A stretch of 64,000 bases of DNA, from assembly GCA_963995525.1 (NCBI GenBank), contig OZ023210.1:28242439-28306438 (forward strand), in the 5' to 3' direction. Positions 55,290 through 64,000 of the stretch are shown piece by piece. Below the pieces are notes generated by a model. The model searched no databases. It was not told the origin of the DNA and saw only the letters and a list, made by a program, of their open reading frames with translations. Made by a program: the position numbers and the translations under genes. The DNA comes from Escarpia spicata. Taxonomy: Eukaryota; Annelida; Polychaeta; Sabellida; Siboglinidae. Each line of letters starts with the position of its first letter. Within the stretch, counting starts at the first letter, position 1.

Positions 55290-57054
55290 CGCTTGCACGC
55301 TCCGTGTTGTGTGTCGTTTTGAATCTAAAGAACACGTACAGAACATTTCAGCATTTTCACATTTTCAGCCACTGCAAAGGACATGTAAACGAAACCGCAC
55401 ACGAAGAGTTGACGAGGTAACCAGGAACTACAATCAGCAGAATAAGATGTTTTAGAGTATCGAGTATTCTTTTAGATCGAACGGCCTTTGACATCGAGTG
55501 ACGATTCATTTCCCGCCAGTTTTCTCCACCACGTACATACTATTTCTTGTTTTGATGAGCTTCGTGAACCCTATATTTTCTTGATATTAATGGTGTAGAA
55601 TGACGGGATTCTGAACTGTTTCGTTCGTGAGTAGAGTAGACTGTATTTAGGACTATCTATATTATAGGTATTTCGCAGTGCCAATTTAAATAGCATAACC
55701 ACATTCGGCAAATTGGTTAAATGTCTAAGTACTGTCGTATATCCTAAACGGTATCTAGGAGTAAGACTACTTACTTTTCTGACTATGAACTGAGACCTGT
55801 GGAAATCCCGCCTAGTTACGTTGTCAACTGCGTCGGCTACAATGTCTTTGACCGCGACGACTACGATAGATCAGAGGCGCTAGACGATTATGACATTTGA
55901 CAGATGGGCGTGACGATTTTCAGAAAGGGGTGCACGGTTAATCAGAGGGTGTCAACCTGTACAACCTACCCTGACAACGATTTTCTCTGACAATTTGTGT
56001 AAATGTAGTTCCATTATTAATCGTTGAAAGTGATTTTCTTGTAAAAGGTGATGCGCCGTACACACCTTGCATAAGGTTGAACAAATTGTCGTCAGTAAGA
56101 AATGGTTCAACCCAATAGCTTCTTTCCGCGTCCACGGATGAATAGCTTCGCGCCAAACTTAATTGAATCACGTATGGCAGTGTGCGTCAACGATGGATAA
56201 TTATGTGGCCCTTCTACAGAACACCGAAGTGTGACGTCACGTTGCTGATTCCAACGAATGTCTCCCGTCGTATCTGTTAGCATGGTGTTATGTTTTGTTT
56301 CAAACTGTAATCATTATTCTGAAACCATACTTGTAGTTCTTTATGATTCCCATAAGTTGAAAGTGAGAAGCATATGTATTGGTGAAACAAATTATGTATT
56401 TTATGTATTCTGGAACGTAAAAACGAAATTTTAACACAAGCTACTTGATCGCAGTGACAAAATCGATCGCGGTGAAACATGTTTTATTGTGAATCACGCT
56501 ACTTTCATCGCAAAATGCGAAAGGATAACCTGTCAACATCGTACAAATATAGTACGATATTGTTAAAATCGAAGGATTTAATAATATCTTGAAATATGGA
56601 ACAAAATCTACTTCAGGCTGAGAAGTCAGGGAGCGGTAATTAAGTTGGCGTTTTTGGTCAGCCTCAAACGATTGTAGTCATAATTTTTTGATCCACACGT
56701 ACAGGTTTATCGATTTCTAAAAGCTGCAAGAAGCTTCCTGAAAATCTATGAATATCCATGTTACTGTTAGTTCACAATTAATAAAAACCCATTTTGTAAG
56801 GGGATTTACCCATTGAAAACAAACCGCTAGCATCGCTAGCTTGGCTCACAATGACATGATAAGGGTGTGTGGTTTACGACAAGGGCTCCCAAAGTTTTCG
56901 GCTCATGTATGTATCACACATAATGTACCATTCGAAAGTAATGTTACAAGTTTGTCGAAGACCCTCTCGAAAAATAGCGCCCTCCCAAACTTTGTGAACC
57001 ACTGACGAATGTGGTTCACGATATACTATATATGTGGTTTATAATAATTCCGTT
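55290..57054. other. Upstream region of H1, no gene recognised
   Basis: The H1 promoter should lie near 55290-55600; I see no clear TATA box. On the minus strand 56171-55938 an open frame of 77 codons has no recognised similarity. Confidence 0.35.
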
Positions 57055-57150
57055 TTTTAATATAGCGCTTTTTAAGTAAGTAAATACTAATCAAAGCGCT
57101 TCACATACTAAAATGACGTTGTTATTGTGTACAAACGCAGGTTCGAAGCC
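57055..57150 (-). repeat. Possible SINE-like 3' end of a second family
   Basis: On the minus strand GTGAAGCGCTTTGATTAG then AAAAAGCGCTATATTAAA resembles the paired GCGCT motifs at the 3' end of many invertebrate SINEs. It does not match the main family here. Confidence 0.3.
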
Positions 57151-57229
57151 TTGGGGATGCCTGCAATCCCAGGCCGAAGAACGCAACTCAAAAATCAACC
57201 ACGCTACGGGCCTGACTTATTTTTTACGG

Positions 57230-57790
57230 TGTACATGTGATTGTGGTTTATGATGTACAGAAGGGTGTGGTTTACTGTGTACATACGGGCGTTGTTTACG
57301 ATGTACAATCATGTATGGTTTACGATATATACTCGAGTGTTATTCACGACGTAGGACGACAGTCGGGTATGGTGTACGATGTACAGACGGATATGGTTTG
57401 CGATGTACAGTCGGGTGTGGTTTTATGATGTACAGGCGGGTGTGGTTCACGATGTAGGACGACAGTCGGGTATGGTGTACGATGTACAGACGGATATGGT
57501 TTGCGATGTACAGTCGGGTGTGGTTTTATGATGTACAGTCGGGTGTGGTTCACGATGTAGGACGACAGTCGGGTATGGTGTACGATGTACAGACGGATAT
57601 GGTTTGCGATGTACAGTCGGGTGTGGTTTTATGATGTACAGGCGGGTGTGGTTCACGATGTACAGACGGGTATGGTTTACGATGTACAGTTGGGTCTGGT
57701 TTATGATGTACACGTGGGTATGGTTTACGATGTACAGACGGGTGTGGTTCACGAAGTACAGACGGGTGTGATTTAAAGTGTACCGACGGC
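57230..57790. repeat. Minisatellite with 103-bp higher-order repeat
   Basis: A 22-27 bp unit of the form GATGTACAGACGGGTATGGTTTAC recurs about 20 times. Within it, a four-unit block beginning GACGACAGTCGGG repeats at 57355, 57458 and 57561, exactly 103 bp apart and nearly identical. The flanks hold single diverged units. Confidence 0.95.
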
Positions 57791-58536
57791 GTGTAGTTCA
57801 CGAACACATTGACCTGCCAAGCACCAATTGTTGTTCTTCAACCACTAAAAGTTTTTCAATAGTATGTATAGACCCTACTTGTGTGACGAATATAAGAACA
57901 TACGTAGAGGTTTCAAGTTTTCACATTTGAAGAAAGAAAAAAAAATACTCAGTATTAAAACAGGATACTGCAGTAAGTATTCCTCCAAAATTATAGGACC
58001 TACGGGAAAATGTCGTTCATCTGACCCTGTACCAACTCTACAGTCGTAAACATTAAGTGATAACGCAAACCGAGTTTGATTTGCCCGATAAAATATAGTT
58101 TTCACATTTTATTATAAAAAACCATCTACGATGTATGACATGTCGTATAAAACATATGCATGGTAAATTTACAAAAACTTAAAATGTAAGTAACAATCGT
58201 TTACATTATTATAAAAAGTTAATTGAAAAACATATAGTGAGATACACATTACATCACTGAAATGTAGACATTTATGTTTCTAGGTTATACGACAGTTTGC
58301 AGAGAACGACCATAAAGGTAGGCATATTACTTACAGGCACTGCACTGCACTGCACAACATTCCATATTTAGGATGTATTTGTCTCATAATGCAATACACT
58401 TCAGGTCTTACTTTGATTTAAAATGATGTTATCAAATATTCTTTGCATTTCCAGTGTTTATAATGGGCCTAAACTATTATGAGATTCGGTATCTGGCAAA
58501 CAAGTCATAAGTCATCTAAAATTAATGTGAAATAAA

Positions 58537-58808
58537 GTAAAGGTAAGTTCTTCTATAACGCGGTATCCAGACCTTGGGACTGATCAGAGCAGTCTACACT
58601 GTACTTCATGGCAGACCTGTTCAATCGAACACCATCACTACTTCTCTTGGAAACATTCAGCCACACTGCAATCACTGCGCGAACACAATTCGTACACAAA
58701 TATCCATCAATGTTTATAGCCAGGTACTCGATCATATAGCTGAGTGAAGTCGAGCAATGTACAGTGAACGAACTTGCCCAAGGTTCGAAGCGGCAGCACA
58801 GGACAACG
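58537..58808 (-). repeat. SINE, nearly full-length copy without the head
   Basis: Minus-strand copy running from AAAGGTAAGTTCTTC through GCAGACCTGTTCAATCGAA and GAAACATTCAGCCACACTGC to GAACTTGCCCAAGGTTCGAA and GGCAGCACAG. The tRNA-like head is absent. Confidence 0.82.
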
Positions 58809-59325
58809 ATAACAGATTGATTCACGCCAGACGAAATATTAACCTACCGTTAGAGTACTTAGACTGATTCAGACTGAATATCAGCCCAGTTGATGTTTCA
58901 TTCGACTGGACTAAGCTGGTCTCTGTCGAGTTAGGTAAGTGTTGTCTGATGTCAGTACTAGATCATGTTGTCTTTATATTACACCCACCAAGGACAGCGG
59001 TTATCATCATCATAACAGTAGTTTTATCTTACACGTTCCCACTGACCATTTCATTCCTGCTGCCGCCAACTCCACCGAAAGCGAAGTGAAGTAAGACCAC
59101 GGTGGCGCCTTCTAGAGAACTGTCCTCCAAAACATAGCAAACACGTAAGTAAATACCTCTAAATAACTCTAAATAAATACCATTGTGGTTTTGAAATACA
59201 CTGCCAATTTGTAGATCACAGGCCAATCGTCCAAGGAAAGAACTGTAAAAAGAGACGCGTGGGACTCGGTTCCTGTGAGGATATATCCAATGTGGTTGTA
59301 TATATACCACTGTCCTAAAATTAGC

Positions 59326-59330
<5 letters not shown>

Positions 59331-59414
<84 letters not shown>
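59331..59414. repeat. (AC)n microsatellite
   Basis: Eighty-four bases of uninterrupted AC repeats. Confidence 0.98.
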
Positions 59415-59417
<3 letters not shown>

Positions 59418-59690
59418 GGTACACGCATTGTTGCAAGAAGACTTTACAGTATCAAACCAACCCCCGTATGTCAAGGTACCACCTCAAACATGTAGGCCTA
59501 TTTCAAAGAATGTCTTGCATATTGCTAACATTTCTACATTTGTGTATTTTCGCATAATCGTGAAATCAGTAGGCTAATAGACTATACTTCACCATAAAAC
59601 GTCACCACGTTGAACAAATATGTAGTCGTGCATAAAATGACCACGTCTCAATGATATGTGATTTGTCGTCGCTTGTCCAGATTAAATCTA

Positions 59691-60482
59691 TCATGACACA
59701 GATAATGTATACCTATACATTTCCACAATTCTAGTAGGCATGTTAAAAGTTTCCTTTTTGTGCAAAAATTCATTATATTTAACCACAACATCCGCCAACC
59801 AATCGTTCCTCGTCGTAGCTTCGTAGGATAGTATTGAACGTGTGGTATCATTGGTATCGTAAGATGTCGTGCGTGAATACTGGGCACGAGACGTCCACTG
59901 TGTTCGCGAGGCTAACACGCAGAAGATACTCAAGGCGACAACGACAGCAAGATGCGGTCGCGTAAGTCTGTTCCCGCCGCTCGTGTCCAACGCAACGTCG
60001 AAGTCGAAGCAGCCGTCCGTCCGTGCCACTTTGAAGCGCCGACTCCGACAGAACTGGCGTCCGTTCGAGTACAGATTGCGTATGATGGACCCCTTAAGCA
60101 CGGCCAGGCCACAGGCGTCGTACCAGGCGTCGCAGAACTGTTCGCACACGGTCAGTCGCTCGCCCTGGTAGAAGAGGTTCTGGTTGGGCGCGCAAATGTA
60201 GCACATGAGATAGTTGACGTACCGTTGGCATGCCCGCGAGGCACCCTGCAGCGGCTTCACGCGTCCGAACGTCGCCTCGATCTCCTGTTGCAGACAACAA
60301 CTGTTCTCTTTGAACCATGTACAGTTCTTGAGGCCCGGCTGTTCACTCGGCGCACGGTTGTTGAAGAACGAACAATACTGCAGCTCACTCGATTTAGTTC
60401 GTACGGAGGCGAGCGTACAGCTCGCGAAACAGGCGAAAACGGTCAACAAGACGGCTCTCCCGAGCGCACTACAGGAAGCCAT
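59691..60482 (-). CDS. Folate-receptor-like Cys-rich protein, 263 residues, single exon
   Basis: From the ATG at 60482, residues 1-25 form a signal peptide (VLLTVFACFASCTLA). Residues 36-155 carry a Cys-rich domain of the folate receptor/riboflavin-binding type: LQYCSFF, NCTWFKENSCC, ACQRYVNYLMCYICAPNQ, LTVCEQFCDAWYDAC and GRQFC. The CTWFKENSCC block parallels the W-K-x-x-x-CC of folate receptors. A hydrophobic stretch at about 177-192 (LAVVVALSIFCVLA) is a likely membrane segment. The remaining 70 residues would be a cytoplasmic tail; a GPI signal followed by unusual extra sequence is the alternative. The protein should act at the cell surface or be secreted. Ligand cannot be told from the sequence. 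The other strand also has long frames here, because the gene is GC-rich; they have no recognisable domain. Confidence 0.85.
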   Translation of the reverse strand: MASCSALGRAVLLTVFACFASCTLASVRTKSSELQYCSFFNNRAPSEQPGLKNCTWFKENSCCLQQEIEATFGRVKPLQGASRACQRYVNYLMCYICAPNQNLFYQGERLTVCEQFCDAWYDACGLAVLKGSIIRNLYSNGRQFCRSRRFKVARTDGCFDFDVALDTSGGNRLTRPHLAVVVALSIFCVLASRTQWTSRAQYSRTTSYDTNDTTRSILSYEATTRNDWLADVVVKYNEFLHKKETFNMPTRIVEMYRYTLSVS

Positions 60483-60824
60483 CTTCGTTGTCGATTGATC
60501 CGCATTCTCGTTTTGTCATATACCGTCTGCGAGACGCTTGCTTAATCAATATCGCCATCCTCGCTCATATCGCTGAACGCGGTACAATTGATTTTGTCGG
60601 TGCAGCGACATTCCGGCACTTGATGGTCGTTAGAGACGAGCGTGCGCAGATGAGCCGAGATGACAGGTTGATTCGTCTGACACGAGGGACATTAACCATG
60701 CAGTGTTATTTGAATAAATCGGAGAATCATAGAATACAAGGAAGGGAAAATAACCAGTTTTGGAAGTAGTAATTATATTAGCCTTTTACAATAGGACCTA
60801 TTGCTTAGACATATCACGACAAAG

Positions 60825-60925
60825 ATGTTCGATTAAACAGGTCTGCCAGGCAATAAAGCGTAAAGCGCTTTGAGCAGTCCTGAGGACTGGATACTGCGCT
60901 ATATAAGAACTTACCTTTACTTTTT
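60825..60925 (+). repeat. SINE, 3' fragment
   Basis: Plus-strand 3' end of the family: GTTCGATTAAACAGGTCTGC, AGCGCTTTGAGCAGTCC, GAGGACTGGATACTGCGC and TATATAAGAACTTACC, then a short T run. Confidence 0.85.
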
Positions 60926-60949
60926 TTTATAACAAAAGCACATATAAGT

Positions 60950-61400
60950 TGGAAAGAATTCAAAAGAACGATGGTATAAGAGGACCATGTCATTAGAAGA
61001 ACCCAGGTAGGATGGATAGACTGCAAAGAATAACTGTCACAAGATCATAGGCAAGCTGGCAAGAAAACACGTAAGAGCAATGTCATAATAATTAAGGCCA
61101 TGTCGTAAATAAACTTGACGGAATTCGAATAAAAGCAATATCATAAGAAGGCCATGTCACTGGAAGTTCATAAACTACGTAGAATACAAAGTGCAATCCT
61201 ACAAAACGGGTATATCATAGATCAGCTGAACAGAATGCAACGAACAGCGGAGTCATAAGAAGGCAATACCACAAGAAGACCAATGTCATAATAAGGCCAA
61301 ACCATAATGATGATAGATAAGCTGACAACGAAGGCCACATCACAAGAACATAGATACGCTAGAAAGAATACAAGGCCATACTACCAAGCATAAGAATATC
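60950..61400. repeat. Degenerate tandem repeat
   Basis: Motifs such as AAGGCCATGTCA, ATGTCATAATAA, CATAAGAAGGC and ATAG(G/A)(C/T)-AGCTG recur at irregular 40-60 bp spacing. No coding sequence. Confidence 0.4.
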
Positions 61401-62965
61401 ACATACATGCATACACAAGAAAACAAAGAAGAGCAACTAGTGTGATCCCAGCTGCGACACAATAATTATAAATCCTTAATTGGTGTTCAGTGTGTATATG
61501 TGTAGTGTTCAGTGTTCAGGTGTGTATAGTGTTTAGTATATATATATATACACATATTTATATATATATAAACATATATATGTATAACCAAATGAACAGT
61601 AGGTTCTTGTTACGTCATTCACTTGAAAATCACCGTTGTCTTTTACGGACCGGGACGGTTACTTCAACATAATTCTCCAGCTATTTCTGATACAGTATGC
61701 TTCGAGTACGAGTTCCAGACATATTGGCGACGCGTATTAATGCAAATGTGTTCTATTTAGTTGTATGGCAACTAGTGTATTAAAATTCGAGCTTTCAAAT
61801 TCACACATACGCCTACACCAACGCAAATGACATGTAGCGAGCTCAGCATAAGCAATCCAAATCGTTCTATTCCATGCTCAACGGGTCCAATAAACAGAAT
61901 TAACAACTTTCAATCTTTGTTACCACGTGGCCAATGTCATATTGCCAGTGTCCTCGCAAATTGAATTAGTGCACGTGTCAACTATCACCATCAAGACAGG
62001 CAAGTTACTTGTTGCATCGGCAGGGTGAACGCGCAGACTGGCCAACGTGTAATATCAGCGAGGGTGGACAGTAATTCAACGTTTCCATGTGATATGTACA
62101 GACACACTAACTCCAGCAACATTGACGTGCAATATAAATTCATCCAAAGCAATACTCACATTCACAGTGACAAAACAATACACAACTTTAGCTGTTCTAT
62201 ATTTGTAACATAACAGCATAACATTTAACTGAGCAAGTTAAACAAGACTTAAAATTGGATGATTTTGATATCACATTTCATAATACAACAGTATTGTTGT
62301 AATTACTGAACATGCTATGAATGTTGTGAATAAATACCTATTTTCCTAGAACTAACAATGCATGAACAATATAAATAAGTACATCCAAGCATTTCAATTG
62401 TGAACATGTTTAGTGATACAATTATTTTTAATATGGTGCAATGTATTTAAGCAATTTGATGCATTTCAAATCGATTAAAGATAAAAATGTTCAGTGCAAA
62501 TGCCACTGTTAATTTTTGTTTTGCTAGCAAAATTAATTTTTTTTTTAAACATTTACTAAAATATTATCAGAAAGACAAAGTTGTTTAAATGTGGCTGTGA
62601 TGTAAACAAGCAATACATTCCTAGCAGACTGACCATCGCCACAAATAAATAAAAACATGTTACATCATTCATCAGTGTTAACATATCTCCTGTTGCACCA
62701 GTCTTGACCTATTGCATTGTTTGCAGTCATATTTACCCGAGGTGCTAATTTTATTAGTTTTCATTCATATGCATATGTTTGTAGTCTGATTCACAGCTTC
62801 CAAACTCGGAAGTTGCATTGCTTTTCTTTAGATATTTAGTCTTCTATGCAAGTTACACATTCTCGTAAGTCTGTTTCTGAACGAGTCATGTAGCTTTTTA
62901 TGCTATTTCACCACGTCTTACAAGCACTTCCATGTTGTTGTATAAATATTATATTATACACTGTA
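61401..62965. other. No gene recognised
   Basis: AT-rich sequence with TA repeats at about 61538-61582. No exon seen. Confidence 0.35.
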
Positions 62966-62969
62966 GTCA

Positions 62970-63245
62970 CCAGTCCTGTAGCCATATGAACATTGTATCT
63001 ACACCAGTCATATAGCCATATGAACAATGTATCTACACCAGTCATGTAGCCATATGAACACTGTACCTACAACAGTTCTGTAGCCATATGAACACTGTAC
63101 CTACACCAGTCATGTAGCTACATGAACCATATAGCCATATGAACCTGTAGCTCATATGAACCATGCAACTACACAAGTCCTGTAGCCATATGAACCATGT
63201 AGCTACACGAGTCATGTAGCCATATGAACATTGTAGCTGTATGAA
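62970..63245. repeat. 34-bp minisatellite
   Basis: About seven copies of a unit containing TGTAGCCATATGAACA and CTACACCAGTC, with insertions in the fifth copy. Confidence 0.92.
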
Positions 63246-63432
63246 TCTTGCCACTGTTCTGTCCTGTTCCTTATTTGCAACCAGTGTATTTCCATTGTTG
63301 TCCTGTCCTAAAATTGTTGCCCTCTCCTGACAACAAGAACCATACAGCTGTTGCCCTCTCCAGGTGTGAAGCCATGTTGCTGTAGTTGTGGCTCCTTCTC
63401 TTCAGTTTCTTCTCTTCGTGTATCAGTTAAGA

Positions 63433-63735
63433 CAAGGCTTGTTGACCTGATGTAGCAGTAGCTGTTGCCCTGTGTGGTGCCATCAGAAGGTCTGTTGTAT
63501 CAGTCTAGACAAGGCTTGTTGACCTGGTGTAGCAGTAGTTGTTGCCCTGTGTGGTGCCACCAGAAGAAGGTATGTTGTACCAGCCAAGATAAGGCTTGTT
63601 GACCTGATGTAGCAGTAGCTGTTGGTCTGTGTGATGCCATCAGAAGAAGGTATGTTGTATCAGCCAAGACAAGGCTGGTTGACCTGGTGTAGCAGTAGCT
63701 GTTGGCCAGTGTAATGCCACCAGAAGAAGGCTAGT
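63433..63735. repeat. About 79-bp minisatellite, four copies
   Basis: Units begin AAGGCTTGTTGACCTG, continue GTAGCAGTAGCTGTTG and end with CCA(T/C)CAGAAG-AAGG and TGTTGTA-CAGCC. Copies differ at a few bases; unit length varies from 77 to 81. Confidence 0.92.
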
Positions 63736-64000
63736 ACAATGAGGATGTGCCACACCTGATGGCTGCAGCCAATGTAGTCAAAGCGACCTACAACAAACAA
63801 TCATTGTTTATTTGTCTCACTGACATCCCAACATACACATCTGTGTGATTCGGTTGCAAAAGTTTTACTAACAATTCTGTGAGATGTAGCCAACTAAAAC
63901 CGATTTGGTACATCACATGAACATTTAGCAGCGTTGTTTAATTTTGCTTATTTCAATTTTTTTTTTTTTTACATGTTAATAACAATTACGTTCAATTTTT

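Noticed and set aside
55938..56171. 77-codon minus-strand frame
   Set aside because: Composition is protein-like, but I found no splice sites or family match to support an exon.
57230..57810. Regular repeats that might suggest a CRISPR-like array or a repeat protein
   Set aside because: Repeat units are head to tail without unique spacers, in an animal genome; translated frames (HTRLYIV-type) follow the DNA period.
59869..60545. Plus-strand frames of 94-197 codons over the folate-receptor-like gene
   Set aside because: Antisense of a GC-rich exon; no signal, domain or splice context, while the minus strand has a clear domain.

Overview
This window looks like nuclear DNA from a metazoan, most likely a marine invertebrate. 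The species cannot be fixed from sequence alone. Genes are split by GT/AG introns with matching codon phases. Long microsatellites, minisatellites and a tRNA-like SINE family are scattered through it. Mobile DNA includes Ty3/gypsy, hAT and CR1/L2/jockey-like elements, plus several transposon-associated protein families whose names I do not know. I see no operons, ribosome binding sites, CRISPR arrays, rRNA genes or functional tRNA genes.

Five host-type genes can be supported. (1) An FkbM-type methyltransferase with an N-terminal membrane anchor lies on the plus strand in four exons between 10212 and 16826; its first exon is missing or not recognised. (2) A two-exon 96-residue protein of unknown function is at 44838-45956 (+). 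(3) A four-exon ankyrin-repeat protein of 521 residues is at 46160-50751 (+), starting only 203 bp after gene 2. (4) A three-exon linker histone H1 of 245 residues, with introns inside its globular domain, is at 53410-55285 (-). (5) A single-exon folate-receptor-like secreted or membrane protein of 263 residues is at 59691-60482 (-). An SGNH-hydrolase-like gene at 21653-22234 (-) may be host or transposon derived.

The rest is mostly repeats. From the left: a SINE fragment; an 89-bp near-perfect palindrome beside a decayed reverse-strand transposon-type gene; an L2-like LINE fragment (5.4-6.4 kb); GA/GGGA microsatellites (6.9-7.2 kb). The FkbM introns then hold a 480-bp GT/GTAGTTGT array and a decayed reverse-strand gene that carries a SINE in its own intron. 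Next come a hAT element with terminal repeats and target duplication (17346-19313), a TGACCT-rich tandem region (19.6-20.5 kb) and a young gypsy element with 129-bp LTRs (23169-27780, minus strand). Further right are another decayed transposon-type gene (30.1-31.8 kb), a second gypsy pol with three stops (33.6-36.4 kb), and one LINE inserted into another (40.1-43.7 kb). The right end, around the four closely spaced host genes, has fewer coding mobile elements but more minisatellites, including one with an exact 103-bp higher-order period.

The host genes show no obvious shared pathway. The main structural themes are nested insertion (a SINE inside a gene inside an intron, and a LINE inside a LINE) and repeated SINE insertion into introns of the FkbM and H1 genes. 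All reading was by eye; no alignment or database search was run.
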